Source: an uncultured Prevotella sp. (GTDB lineage: Bacteria > Bacteroidota > Bacteroidia > Bacteroidales > Bacteroidaceae). From it: a DNA stretch of 25,583 nucleotides. The notes below the pieces were generated by a model. That model did not search any database. It was not told the origin of the DNA and saw only the letters and a list, made by a program, of their open reading frames with translations. The stretch covers positions 1-25,583 of the forward strand of contig CAMPYJ010000036.1 of assembly GCA_946998205.1 (NCBI GenBank), written 5' to 3'. Below are positions 15,328-23,702 of the stretch, in pieces; within the stretch, counting starts at the first letter, position 1, and each line of letters starts with the position of its first letter. Both the position numbers and the translations under genes were made by a program.

Positions 15328-17019
15328 TTATTTGTATTTGTTGATAAAGTCTTTAGCTCTGGCGTCCCCTAATTCTTTCGCTTTGTTCAATGTTTCCAGT
15401 CCTTCTTTCTTATGTTTGTTTCGTACTTGCGCTAATCCTTTGATGAGATAGGCATCGGCATAACTTGGTGCGATGGCAATGCATAGATCAGCCGTTTTGA
15501 TGGCATCTTCGTATAAATTCACTGTCAATTGCAGCGAGGCCATCTCTGCCAAATATGTGGGATTTTCTCGATTCAACACGGCTGCATGAGCTATGTCGTT
15601 CAAAGCCTGTTGGTATCTTCGCAACCGTGTGTTGCACTTGTAGCGAGTGTAGTAAAACTCATGACTGGCTCTGCCCAGCATCAACGTGTCATATTGATTA
15701 TAATCTGCCAATGCCTTTTTGTATTCTCCAATCTGGTCGTAAGCTACACCGCGTGCCAACACATAGGGAGCAGCCACCGATGTCAAAGGCTGTGGACAGG
15801 CTGCGACTGCTCTGTCTAATAAGGTCAGAATTTCTTTCTTGTCAGCTTTGAGTTGAGTCTTTGCTTGTGCGGCTTCGTAAAAAAGCTCACCAGATCGCAA
15901 GGATGTCTTCGTCAGTGCCATGAACATGTCATAAGCCTTTTGATAATTTCCCTTGGCAAAAATAATCTGAGCTTGTTGATGCTGGTATATGGGAAGAGGT
16001 TTGATGTTGTTCGCTTGCGTGGCTTCATCAAGTGCTTTGTCTAATGACCATCGTGTAAAGGCGGAGTCGGGCTGATAAAGTTGCTGCTGATAGATGAGTT
16101 TGGCATACTCGGAGTGAGCAACATCCTTGTTTTTTGCATGTTTGACAGCCGTTTCCATCTCGTCGGCAGCCTGAGAAAACTGTCCCTTGCCGGCAAAAAT
16201 GTTTGCTTGCGCAGCATATCCATCGACTGATTGTGGGAACAGACGTTTAAAGTCTTGCACATATTTGAGATAGTTCTTGTGATTCTGTTCCCTTGACATC
16301 ATCAGCATGACCAACGCCTCAGACTCGTTGGCTGGCATTTGTGTGCGTATAGAAGTTTGTCGCAATACAGGGTCAGCAATGCTCAGTCCGGTGTTAACTT
16401 TCATGTCATTCATGAAGTTTGCATCAACCGCATGCGTCTCGTCGGAACTATTGGCATGTTGCAATATACCAATGACCTCACCCTTGGAATTCACGAACGG
16501 ACAGCCCTCCTTGTTCTCCGGAGCTTCGGAAGAAAAGATATAATAGGCGTACTTATCCATAAAGGTTTCCACCTTTTGGATAGGCACTTGCTTGATATCA
16601 ATTGATTTGATGGAATAGCCTACGATAGAAACTTTCTCATTCGCTTTCGAGGTAGACGTAGCAATTTTTGCCGGAGTGGTGTTTCCCAGAACTTTAAACT
16701 TGCATACGTCATACAATTCGTTTGCTCCAATCATAACGTCAACCGTCATGGCTTTACCAAGGGCATCAATCACTACTGCACTGTCGGCTCCCACAAAAGG
16801 TTTCCAGGTACTGATTGCCTCTCCATTTTCTCCAACAAACACACCGCGTGTTGTACCAAGCAAGGTTCCATCGGCCTTGAACGTGGTTAAGGAGAAAACT
16901 GATTTTGCCACCTTCTTCACATTTGCAGACTGTGCGTTAACCTGAGAATGTCCCCACAGCAGTGAACCCATGAGGCAGGCGAGAGCAAGAATTGATTTTG
17001 ATTTTATCGGATGTATCAT
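15328..17019 (-). CDS. Secreted TPR protein with degenerate trypsin-like domain
   Basis: This 563-residue exported protein has a signal peptide at about 1-30 (ending NAQ). Residues 35-215 resemble an HtrA/trypsin-2 fold: GVFVGENGEAIS, then YDVCKFKV, then CPFVNSKGEVIGI. Aligning by eye to GxxxTNxHVV, DLAxLKV and GNSGGPLVN, the His position is Lys73, Asp104 is kept, and the Ser position is Glu171. It is therefore probably not an active protease. Residues about 245-563 hold tetratricopeptide repeats (for example FAKGNYQKAYDMF, YDQIGEYKKALADYNQY). It is the last gene of the dnaN-recN gene run, 6 bp after recN. Its role may be periplasmic protein scaffolding. The stop codon touches the MITE-like element. 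Confidence 0.82.
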   Translation of the reverse strand: MIHPIKSKSILALACLMGSLLWGHSQVNAQSANVKKVAKSVFSLTTFKADGTLLGTTRGVFVGENGEAISTWKPFVGADSAVVIDALGKAMTVDVMIGANELYDVCKFKVLGNTTPAKIATSTSKANEKVSIVGYSIKSIDIKQVPIQKVETFMDKYAYYIFSSEAPENKEGCPFVNSKGEVIGILQHANSSDETHAVDANFMNDMKVNTGLSIADPVLRQTSIRTQMPANESEALVMLMMSREQNHKNYLKYVQDFKRLFPQSVDGYAAQANIFAGKGQFSQAADEMETAVKHAKNKDVAHSEYAKLIYQQQLYQPDSAFTRWSLDKALDEATQANNIKPLPIYQHQQAQIIFAKGNYQKAYDMFMALTKTSLRSGELFYEAAQAKTQLKADKKEILTLLDRAVAACPQPLTSVAAPYVLARGVAYDQIGEYKKALADYNQYDTLMLGRASHEFYYTRYKCNTRLRRYQQALNDIAHAAVLNRENPTYLAEMASLQLTVNLYEDAIKTADLCIAIAPSYADAYLIKGLAQVRNKHKKEGLETLNKAKELGDARAKDFINKYK

Positions 17020-17025
17020 AGTTTT

Positions 17026-18687
17026 TTATTTCATGTTTAAAAGTTCGCGTGCGTTGGCAAGAGCTGCTTCTGTGACATTACTTCCACTCAGCATCTGCGC
17101 TATTTCCTGTATGCGTTGGTCTTGGTTGAGTTCGTACATGTTGCTTACCGTGCAGTCTTTCACCTCAGACTTGCTTACCTTATAGTGAGTTTTACCAAGG
17201 GCGGCGATTTGCGGAAGATGAGTTATACTGATAACTTGTCGGCCATCCTTACCCATTTCATCCATGATGCATGCCATTTTCTCGGCAACACTGCCACTCA
17301 CGCCCGTATCTATTTCGTCAAAAATGATGGTAGGAAGTTTGACCGCCCCGCTAATCATAGCCTTCAGCGACAGCATGACGCGCGCTATCTCACCGCCGGA
17401 GGCAACTTGTGAGATGGGGGATAAGGGTGAATTGGTGTTGGAGCTAAACAAGAAAGAAACGCCATCTTGCCCTGTGTTTCCCAATGGCTTCCGGATGATT
17501 TCAACTTTGAAACGGATTTTAGGCATGCCAAGCGGAATCAAGCGGCTCGACATTTCTTTTTCAATAGCTTTGGCGGCCTTTTGTCTTACAGCGGTTAGCT
17601 GATGAGCTTTGTTCGTACATTCTTTGAGCAGTTGGTCAACATGTGCTTGTTGCGTTCGCAGCTCCTTGTCAGCGTGATCAATTTGCTCCAGTTGTTTTTC
17701 AATTAGCTTTTGCTGGGTGAGTAATTCCGTAATGGTTTCAACATGGAATTTATGCTCTAACGCATTGATTAAATCAATTCGATCTTGAAGTTTTGTCAGC
17801 TGTTGGGGGTCGAATTCAATGTTTTCCGTTTTTCTCTGAATCTCGTTCTCTATATCTTTTAGTTCGATATAACAGCTTTCTGTTCTTTGCGCAACCTCTT
17901 CAATGGGGGAGTAAACTTCCTTGATACTATCCAGTTGTTGAGTAATCGTTCTCAAAGCCTCGATGACGCCAACTGATTCTGCAGCCAACAACTGTTCTGA
18001 CTGATACAAGGCAGTCTTAATTTCTTCTGCATGTTCGAGCGTGGCAAGTTCCTGTTCAATGGCTTCCTGTTCACCCTCAACAAGTTGTGCTTGTGCGAGC
18101 TCACTGTACTGAAAGCGTAAGAACTCCTCGTTTTCTTGACTTTTTGCAATGTCAGCCTTCAACTTTTCCAATTGTTCCGCAGACTTCCTGTATTCTTGAT
18201 AGCAAGTCTGATATTGGGGCAAACTGTTGCGGTCCTGCGTAATGATATCGACTACCTTTAGCTGAAAGTCTTCCTGGTTGAGCAAAAGGTTTTGATGCTG
18301 CGAATGGATGTCAATCAATTGCTCCCCCAATTCTTTCATGACGGCAAGAGGTACAGGGGTGTCGTTGATAAAGGCCCTGCTCTTTCCTGAGCTGTTTATT
18401 TCTCTTCTCAAGATACAATCTGCTGCATCATAATCAATATCATTCTCTTTGAAGAAGTGAAGAAGATTGTAATTGCTGATGTCAAAATGAGCTTCAATCA
18501 AGCATTTTTCCTTTCCTGTTCTGATGAGTTTCGTGTCAGCTCGATTACCCATCAAGAGGCCAATAGCCCCAAGTATGATGCTTTTACCTGCTCCCGTCTC
18601 GCCCGTAATGACTGAAAAACCGGGATAAAAGTTGATGTCAAGTTCATCAATCAGTGTAAAGTTTTGAATATGTAATTGCTTCAGCAT
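17026..18687 (-). CDS. recN: DNA repair protein RecN
   Basis: RecN is an SMC-like ATPase that acts early at DNA double-strand breaks. At 553 residues it is typical. Walker A is GETGAGKS (29-36). The signature IDIHSQHQ follows the N-lobe, and a long central coiled coil occupies roughly 150-370. The C-lobe carries the ABC-type signature VASGGEIAR, Walker B TIIFDEIDTGVSG and the THLPQIAA switch. It lies 2 bp after the DUF4835 gene and 6 bp before the TPR gene, so it sits inside a polycistronic unit. Confidence 0.97.
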   Translation of the reverse strand: MLKQLHIQNFTLIDELDINFYPGFSVITGETGAGKSIILGAIGLLMGNRADTKLIRTGKEKCLIEAHFDISNYNLLHFFKENDIDYDAADCILRREINSSGKSRAFINDTPVPLAVMKELGEQLIDIHSQHQNLLLNQEDFQLKVVDIITQDRNSLPQYQTCYQEYRKSAEQLEKLKADIAKSQENEEFLRFQYSELAQAQLVEGEQEAIEQELATLEHAEEIKTALYQSEQLLAAESVGVIEALRTITQQLDSIKEVYSPIEEVAQRTESCYIELKDIENEIQRKTENIEFDPQQLTKLQDRIDLINALEHKFHVETITELLTQQKLIEKQLEQIDHADKELRTQQAHVDQLLKECTNKAHQLTAVRQKAAKAIEKEMSSRLIPLGMPKIRFKVEIIRKPLGNTGQDGVSFLFSSNTNSPLSPISQVASGGEIARVMLSLKAMISGAVKLPTIIFDEIDTGVSGSVAEKMACIMDEMGKDGRQVISITHLPQIAALGKTHYKVSKSEVKDCTVSNMYELNQDQRIQEIAQMLSGSNVTEAALANARELLNMK

Positions 18688-18689
18688 CT

Positions 18690-19613
18690 CTATTCTTTAA
18701 TTTTTTCCCACGCATTGTTTTGGGAAGCGTTGATGGAAAACAATATTTCGTATACTTGCTCTTTCTCTTTCTGTGTGCCTTTACCCTTGTAAATGTTGGC
18801 CAGTTCGTCACGCTTAAAATCAGTCCATATCTGTGGCAACAAGCTCAACGGTCTGTTTTCGTGACTTTTTTTCAATCCTTCTTCCAGTGCTGTCGTGATG
18901 TTTGTCCTTCCCCTCTCAGCATTAGCGGCCATCTGGTCTAATCCATTTCTGTAATAATCATATTGCAGTTGCCGGAAAGGCGACATGGCGCTGTCCATGT
19001 AGTCGTTGATGATGGCAAAGCGGTTTCGGCTGTCATCAAACGATTTCCAACCCGTGAAATTAAGATTCTGTGCATTGTTGGTCAGGATGAGGCATCTTTG
19101 CAGTATGTCTTCACCGCCCATGGGAGAGAAAGAGTCCAGATTCAATCCAATGATAAGATAAGCATAATAGGCTATCAAAGCCGTTAGCTGGTTATTGATG
19201 GCCTGTTCGTTGAACTCTAATCTGTCAAATTGAGCGAACTCAAAATTAAACTCGTTGTCAGTGTTATTATATAATGTGGTGGTGTATGCTGAGTTGAACA
19301 CGGGTCTGTTGGCTTGAATCAATGCCCGACAGGTAAACATGTTTGTGGCTTGATCGTATTTCGTCACCGTAATGTTGAAATTGCATGGAATGCGTTCTAT
19401 GCGTCTAAACTTCAGGTTCGTCCACTGCCTGTCATTGATGAACCTCGTGAGCGTCTGTTCCAGATTTTCAAAGATGTCGGCATCAGTGCCTTGTATTTGG
19501 TTATGATTGACATGGACACGAGCGTTCAACTCCTGTCCGTATAAGGACGGATGCAGGTCGAAAGCCAGAAAAAGACTGAATGTGAGGAGAAATACAAGTT
19601 TCTTCATCTGCAT
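18690..19613 (-). CDS. DUF4835-family secreted protein
   Basis: This 307-residue exported protein has a signal peptide (KKLVFLLTFSLFLAF, cleavage near YGQ) and a mature start at QELNARVHVNHNQI. Further family-like segments are WTNLKFRRIERIPCNF, RPVFNSAYTTTLYN, LIAYYAYLIIGLNLDSFSPMGG and MDSAMSPFRQLQYDYYRNGLD. I recall this family (DUF4835) as a Bacteroidetes protein usually coded beside recN and named PorD in some annotations, linking it to type IX secretion; I am unsure of that link. In many relatives coaBC sits in this cluster; it is absent here. The start may be the third codon (19607), giving a tighter signal peptide. Confidence 0.82.
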   Translation of the reverse strand: MQMKKLVFLLTFSLFLAFDLHPSLYGQELNARVHVNHNQIQGTDADIFENLEQTLTRFINDRQWTNLKFRRIERIPCNFNITVTKYDQATNMFTCRALIQANRPVFNSAYTTTLYNNTDNEFNFEFAQFDRLEFNEQAINNQLTALIAYYAYLIIGLNLDSFSPMGGEDILQRCLILTNNAQNLNFTGWKSFDDSRNRFAIINDYMDSAMSPFRQLQYDYYRNGLDQMAANAERGRTNITTALEEGLKKSHENRPLSLLPQIWTDFKRDELANIYKGKGTQKEKEQVYEILFSINASQNNAWEKIKE

Positions 19614-19636
19614 GAGGCTCAGCGTGTCAAACTATC

Positions 19637-20491
19637 CTATTTCTTGTTAAACTCTCGCAAGCGTATGCGTGTGAGCACCTGTTTCGTGTTGTTTGTGAAG
19701 TCATTGGCCAACATCCAACTGTAATAGCCCGGATCTTTCTGAAGAACTTCTGTCACTGCGCAACCTTTATATTTACCGAAGTTGAATACTTCTTGCCTCA
19801 TTGGCGACCCGTCTTCCATGGTCAACACGTTGCCGTCAGGACCTTTCTTGTCTTGCCAGACTATGCGACCGGCAAAATCCACGTTATCATTCATCTTGGA
19901 GAACTCGGCCAAGTATTTCATGTCGTTGGTCAATGATCGGTTAGCCTCCTCAGCAGTTTCGGGGTCGTATTTGTCCAGTTGACCCATCAACACGCGATAA
20001 GTCGCCTCTGCGTCTTGGTCTGCCCGATGCGCCTCGAAGTCGTCTTCCATTTTCCTTCCGCAATAGAATTTGTAAGCTGCCGCCAGGTTTCGTCGCTCCA
20101 TCTTGTGAAAGATGGCTTGAGCGTCAACCAAATTACTCTTGCTGAAATCAAAGTCAACGCCTGCCCGCAGGAACTCTTCCGCCAGCATCGGTATGTCAAA
20201 GTGATTTGAATTATACCCGGCGAAATCACAACCGTTGAATCGTTCAGACAGCTTTTGCGCCAAATCTTGGAACTTGGGCGCATCTGCCACATCCTCGTTG
20301 GTAATGCCTGTCAAGGCAGAAACCGCGAGAGGTATTTTCTTTTCCGGGTTGACAAGGATATTCTCGCGCTCTTCTTTTCCGTCAGGATATACTTTGATGA
20401 AAGATATTTGGATGATACGGTCTTTCACTAAATCAAGCCCCGTTGTCTCAAGGTCAAAAATGACGATGGGCTTTTTTAAATTCAGTTTCAT
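19637..20491 (-). CDS. DnaQ-like 3'-5' exonuclease (DEDDh) with ExoX-type C-terminus
   Basis: This 284-residue protein has a DEDDh exonuclease domain at about 8-170: DLETTG (D13, E15), NSNHFD (D99) and HRADQD (H155, D160) supply the expected metal and catalytic residues. The C-terminal segment has FGKYKG and DPGYYSWMLANDF (about 237-270), the small domain seen after exodeoxyribonuclease X-like nucleases. It probably proofreads or trims DNA ends. It lies downstream of dnaN with an inverted repeat between them, and 23 bp before the DUF4835 gene. Whether it is the replicative epsilon subunit cannot be decided here. Confidence 0.9.
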   Translation of the reverse strand: MKLNLKKPIVIFDLETTGLDLVKDRIIQISFIKVYPDGKEERENILVNPEKKIPLAVSALTGITNEDVADAPKFQDLAQKLSERFNGCDFAGYNSNHFDIPMLAEEFLRAGVDFDFSKSNLVDAQAIFHKMERRNLAAAYKFYCGRKMEDDFEAHRADQDAEATYRVLMGQLDKYDPETAEEANRSLTNDMKYLAEFSKMNDNVDFAGRIVWQDKKGPDGNVLTMEDGSPMRQEVFNFGKYKGCAVTEVLQKDPGYYSWMLANDFTNNTKQVLTRIRLREFNKK

Positions 20492-20523
20492 TTTTATGTC
20501 ACTTGTCTATGAATAAAACGGAA

Positions 20524-20569
20524 ATATCTACCCGTTGTCGAAATGATGTTTTTCTTACCGGGTAGATAT
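20524..20569 (-). terminator. Inverted repeat between dnaN and exonuclease gene
   Basis: A perfect 11-bp stem, ATATCTACCCG (20524-20534) / CGGGTAGATAT (20559-20569), encloses a 24-nt loop. Read with dnaN on the minus strand, it is followed by TTCCGTTTTATTC, a weak T-tract. It could be a partial terminator or an RNA processing site that sets dnaN apart from the downstream genes. Confidence 0.45.
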
Positions 20570-20596
20570 GTCTTGCCTCATGCTTGCGACTGCATG

Positions 20597-21721
20597 TCAG
20601 TCATTGAGCAGCATCGGCATGATCAGCATCAGAACGTCTTCGCCCTCCGGTTGCGTCACTGGCACGATGACACCGGCACGGCTTGGGTCGGCGAGCTGTA
20701 TGGTAACGTCTTCACTTTCCAGGTTAGTGAGAATCTCCGTGAGCGAGCTTCCCTTGAAGCCAATGCTCATCGTTTGACCGGAGTAGTCGCAAACGATGCT
20801 TTCCTTGGCGCTTGTCGCGAAGTCAACGTCTTCCGATGAGAGTTCCAGCTTTCCCGCTTCCAAATGAAGCCGTATCAGTTGACTGCTTTCACTCGCAAAT
20901 GGCAGAACGCGCCTCAAGGCGCCCAGAAGCCCCTTGCGGTCGACCGTCAGCTGGTTGGGATTGTTCTGTGGAATGACAGAGTTGTAGTTGGGATACCTGC
21001 CTTCAATCAGTCGGCACGACAACGACCCACCCGCATAATGTATTTCGGCATTCTTCGCATCGAATTTGATGACGGCGTCTCCACCGTCCTTTGTCAAAAC
21101 GTTTCTTAGCAGCATGGCTGGCTTCTTGGGTAAGATGAAAGATGCCGGCGTTTCACTCTTCAGATTGAAGTTTTTATTTCTCACAAGTTTGTGCCCGTCG
21201 CTTGCCACGATTGCCAGACTGTCACTCGTAAGGTCGAAGTATATACCGTTCATGACGGGTCTCAGTTCATCTTGCGCTGTGGCGAAGAGTGACCGGTTGA
21301 TGTTGTCATTAAGTGTCCCTGCGTTCATCGTGATGACCGTCGCACCATCTGGTATCGCTTGGGTCTCGGGATATTCCGCGGCGTTTTGGGCGGTGAAGTT
21401 GTACACGCCGTTTTGATATTGTATCTGAATGGTGAAATTGTTCGTGTCAACGTCAAAGGTCAGCGGCTGCTCCGGCAACTCCTTCACCGCATCAAGAATC
21501 GTGCGGTTGGGTACGGCAAACTTGCTTTCACCGTCACACTCGTCAAGTTGCACCGACGTCCGCATGACATTCTCGCTGTCACTGGCGGTGATGTTTAGTT
21601 GTTTGTCTTGAATGTCGAAGAGGAAACTGTCAAGAATTTGCAATGAATTCTTGCTGTTGATGACTTTAGAAAGTGTTTGCAACCGACTGTTCAATGCACT
21701 GCTTGATAATGTAAATCTCAT
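20597..21721 (-). CDS. dnaN: DNA polymerase III beta subunit (sliding clamp)
   Basis: DnaN forms the ring-shaped dimer that holds DNA polymerase on its template. At 374 residues it is full length. Family features are MRFTLSSSALNSRLQTLSKVINSKNSLQILDxF at the start, the repeated clamp folds, RPVMNGIYFDL (about 160), the GRYPNYNSVIPQ segment in the middle domain, and a C-terminal VTQPE...LMLIMPMLL tail forming the partner-binding pocket. It has its own well-matched promoter and lies divergent from the DUF3127 gene. Confidence 0.97.
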   Translation of the reverse strand: MRFTLSSSALNSRLQTLSKVINSKNSLQILDSFLFDIQDKQLNITASDSENVMRTSVQLDECDGESKFAVPNRTILDAVKELPEQPLTFDVDTNNFTIQIQYQNGVYNFTAQNAAEYPETQAIPDGATVITMNAGTLNDNINRSLFATAQDELRPVMNGIYFDLTSDSLAIVASDGHKLVRNKNFNLKSETPASFILPKKPAMLLRNVLTKDGGDAVIKFDAKNAEIHYAGGSLSCRLIEGRYPNYNSVIPQNNPNQLTVDRKGLLGALRRVLPFASESSQLIRLHLEAGKLELSSEDVDFATSAKESIVCDYSGQTMSIGFKGSSLTEILTNLESEDVTIQLADPSRAGVIVPVTQPEGEDVLMLIMPMLLND

Positions 21722-21761
21722 TGGTATGATGTTTAAAATGTTAGTCTGTCCTTATATGTCA

Positions 21762-21793
21762 CAAAACTACAAAAATCCATTGTGTTGAGCAAA
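21762..21793 (-). promoter_or_regulatory. dnaN promoter
   Basis: On the minus strand TAGTTTTG (21769-21762) is preceded by TTTG (21793-21790) after exactly 20 nt. This fits the Bacteroidetes consensus and lies about 40 nt from the dnaN ATG. Confidence 0.65.
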
Positions 21794-21808
21794 AAAAGAT
21801 GAGAAAAG

Positions 21809-21839
21809 TTTCTTTTTTTCAAGTATTTTGCTAATTTCG
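21809..21839 (+). promoter_or_regulatory. Possible promoter of the DUF3127 gene
   Basis: TAATTTCG (21832-21839) is one base from TAnnTTTG and is followed by CAAAAC. TTTC (21809-21812) lies 19 nt upstream. It is a weaker match than the divergent dnaN promoter, which lies within about 20 bp. Confidence 0.4.
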
Positions 21840-21890
21840 CAAAACAAAAGACACGCATGTCAGATAATTTATTCAAAAAATACGCTATAA

Positions 21891-22313
21891 ATGGAATTAC
21901 AAGGAAAAGTTATTGCCGAAACACCTGAAAGAAGTGGTGTGTCAGCGAGGGGAGAATGGAAAGTGAAGGAATACGTCATCGAAACGCACGACCAGTATCC
22001 TCGCAAGATGGTTTTTTCTGTTTTTGGTCAAGACCGTCTGCAGAAATTTAACGTTCAGGTCGGACAAGAAGTGTTGGTGTCGTTTGATATTGATGCCCGC
22101 GAATATAACGGCCGTTGGTTTAACAGCATCCGCGCTTTCGATGTGCGTCAGGTTGATCCTGCCACATACGGCGTGCAGGGCGCACCCGTGCCGCCAGTCG
22201 GCGCCAGCGATGCGCCCGTGCGGCAGGCAGCTCCTCAGCAGAGTGGTGCGCAAGCTCCTTTCCCTCCACAGACAGAGGCAGCGGAAGACAGCGCCGACGA
22301 CTTGCCGTTCTGA
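21891..22313 (+). CDS. DUF3127 OB-fold protein with SSB-like C-terminal tip
   Basis: This 140-residue protein opens with a beta-rich block (about 1-90; MELQGKVIAETPERSG, WKVKEYVIET, FSVFGQDRL, VLVSFDIDAREYNGRWFNS) typical of the Bacteroidetes DUF3127 family, which looks like an OB-fold. A flexible Pro/Gln/Ala-rich linker follows (about 95-130). The end is EDSADDLPF, closely resembling the acidic DDDIPF tip with which SSB recruits replication and repair partners. It is divergent from dnaN. A role at single-stranded DNA is inferred from this tip and the location, not proven. A strong terminator hairpin follows. Confidence 0.85.
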   Translation: MELQGKVIAETPERSGVSARGEWKVKEYVIETHDQYPRKMVFSVFGQDRLQKFNVQVGQEVLVSFDIDAREYNGRWFNSIRAFDVRQVDPATYGVQGAPVPPVGASDAPVRQAAPQQSGAQAPFPPQTEAAEDSADDLPF

Positions 22314-22340
22314 CGTTCGTCCGCATCTGCAAATCACGCA

Positions 22341-22380
22341 AGAAAGAGGACATGCCTGAATATTGGCATGTCCTCTTTCT
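22341..22380. terminator. Bidirectional terminator hairpin
   Basis: A perfect 16-bp stem, AGAAAGAGGACATGCC (22341-22356) / GGCATGTCCTCTTTCT (22365-22380), has an 8-nt loop. T-rich sequence follows on both strands. It lies 28 bp after the DUF3127 stop and can also serve mltG arriving from the other side. Confidence 0.85.
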
Positions 22381-22501
22381 TTCTGGTGAAAGTCGTGCGG
22401 GATGGGGATGTGTGGAATTCCTCAACCTGTCGCGCGCTGCGTTTCCATGACCGCATCGCAGATGATGAGGTGGGGGAACGCTGCCGGGCCGGGCAAGCCC
22501 G

Positions 22502-23548
22502 TCACCGAATGCCTCGCCGGTTCAGTGCCGCCGCATATTTGGCTGCGTTGGACATGTGCTCGGCGTATGTTCGCGCAAAGTTGTGCGTACCGCTGAAGTC
22601 TTCTTTCGCACACATGTACAGATAATCGTGATGCGTCATGTTGAGCACCGACTCGATGCCTGCGATGGAGGCGATGCGTATGGGGCCGGGCGGCAGGCCT
22701 GGGTTCGTATAGGTGTTGTAAGGACTTTTTATGTATAACAGTTTGTTGTATATGCGCCTCAGTCCAAAGTTCTTCCAGGCGAATTTTATGGTGGGGTCGG
22801 CTTGCAGCGGCATTCCGTTGGGATATTTTGCGTCGCGCAACATCAGTCGGTTGTAATACATGCCGGCAATCATGGGCTTCTCCGCATCGTTGGCGGTTTC
22901 TTCATCAACGATGCTGGCCAAGGTGATTACTTCGTTTGGCGATAGTTTCAGCCGTTGTGCTTTGGTTCTCCTGTCATCGTTCCAAAAGTCGTCGCTCTCT
23001 TTTTTCATCCGTTTCAACAGCCTGTCAACGCTTACATTCCAATAAACACGATAGGTGTTCGGAATGAACATGCACGCAATGGTAGTGGTGTCATAGCCAT
23101 ACCTGCGGCATAGCTGGTCGTTTTTCAAGGCATTTGCCAGGGTCGTGCTGTCAAGCATGAGGTGTTTCGACAGCTCGGCCGACAAGCGTTCAACGGTTCT
23201 TACCGTGGGAACAGTAAGGTTTACGGGATCTTGCATGCCATTCTTCAAGTGTCTGAAAACCATAAAGGTTCCTTCACCCGGCTTGATGGCATACCTACCC
23301 GTGCGAACGTGGTCGGCATACTTGGTGTGCCGCATTAAGGTTTTGAAGCCATGAAGACTGTGCTGGTGGGCGATGGGAGTGAGCTTGGCCACCACAGAGT
23401 CAGCGTTATCATCCGTGTCTATGTAGACATAGCGGGTGGTTTCTGACATTGAGAACGAGCTGAAGAAATAATAATAGGTCAACCCGCATACCAAAAGAAC
23501 GCAGATGGCCGCAGCGAACAGATAATGATTTTTATGCTGTTTGTTCAT
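22502..23548 (-). CDS. mltG: Endolytic murein transglycosylase MltG
   Basis: MltG cuts nascent peptidoglycan strands at the inner membrane and helps set glycan chain length. This 348-residue copy has a short cytoplasmic start, one membrane span (about 9-31), a LysM-like region (about 37-105) and the YceG catalytic domain. Key residues lie in ASIVDEET (211-218; E217 corresponds to the catalytic Glu of ASIVEKET), MYYNRL, MPLQADPTI and YNTYTNPGLPPGPI (277-290). The E. coli-type middle Lys is Glu here (VDEE). It is a single gene with its own consensus promoter and a 19-bp upstream box shared with the PAP2 gene. Confidence 0.96.
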   Translation of the reverse strand: MNKQHKNHYLFAAAICVLLVCGLTYYYFFSSFSMSETTRYVYIDTDDNADSVVAKLTPIAHQHSLHGFKTLMRHTKYADHVRTGRYAIKPGEGTFMVFRHLKNGMQDPVNLTVPTVRTVERLSAELSKHLMLDSTTLANALKNDQLCRRYGYDTTTIACMFIPNTYRVYWNVSVDRLLKRMKKESDDFWNDDRRTKAQRLKLSPNEVITLASIVDEETANDAEKPMIAGMYYNRLMLRDAKYPNGMPLQADPTIKFAWKNFGLRRIYNKLLYIKSPYNTYTNPGLPPGPIRIASIAGIESVLNMTHHDYLYMCAKEDFSGTHNFARTYAEHMSNAAKYAAALNRRGIR

Positions 23549-23576
23549 ATTTTCAATTGCAAATGTGATTTGATTG

Positions 23577-23607
23577 CAAAGTTAGTTGAAGTTGGAGACA
23601 AAGCAAA
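23577..23607 (-). promoter_or_regulatory. mltG promoter
   Basis: On the minus strand TAACTTTG (23584-23577) is preceded by TTTG (23607-23604) after 19 nt, an excellent Bacteroidetes promoter. The leader is about 25-30 nt. Confidence 0.7.
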
Positions 23608-23636
23608 ATAATTGCGAACATATTTTATGCGTCACA

Positions 23637-23655
23637 CACGGCTCTCTCATTTAAC
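23637..23655 (-). promoter_or_regulatory. Shared 19-bp upstream box, mltG copy
   Basis: The minus strand reads GTTAAATGAGAGAGCCGTG. It lies 52 nt upstream of the TAACTTTG element of mltG. The PAP2 copy at 25459-25477 differs at one base and has the same spacing. It is a candidate activator-binding site; the protein is unknown. Confidence 0.5.
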
Positions 23656-23702
23656 CATAACCTGTGGCTCAGCTCATCATGTTCCGCCGGGTGTTGACAG
23701 GG

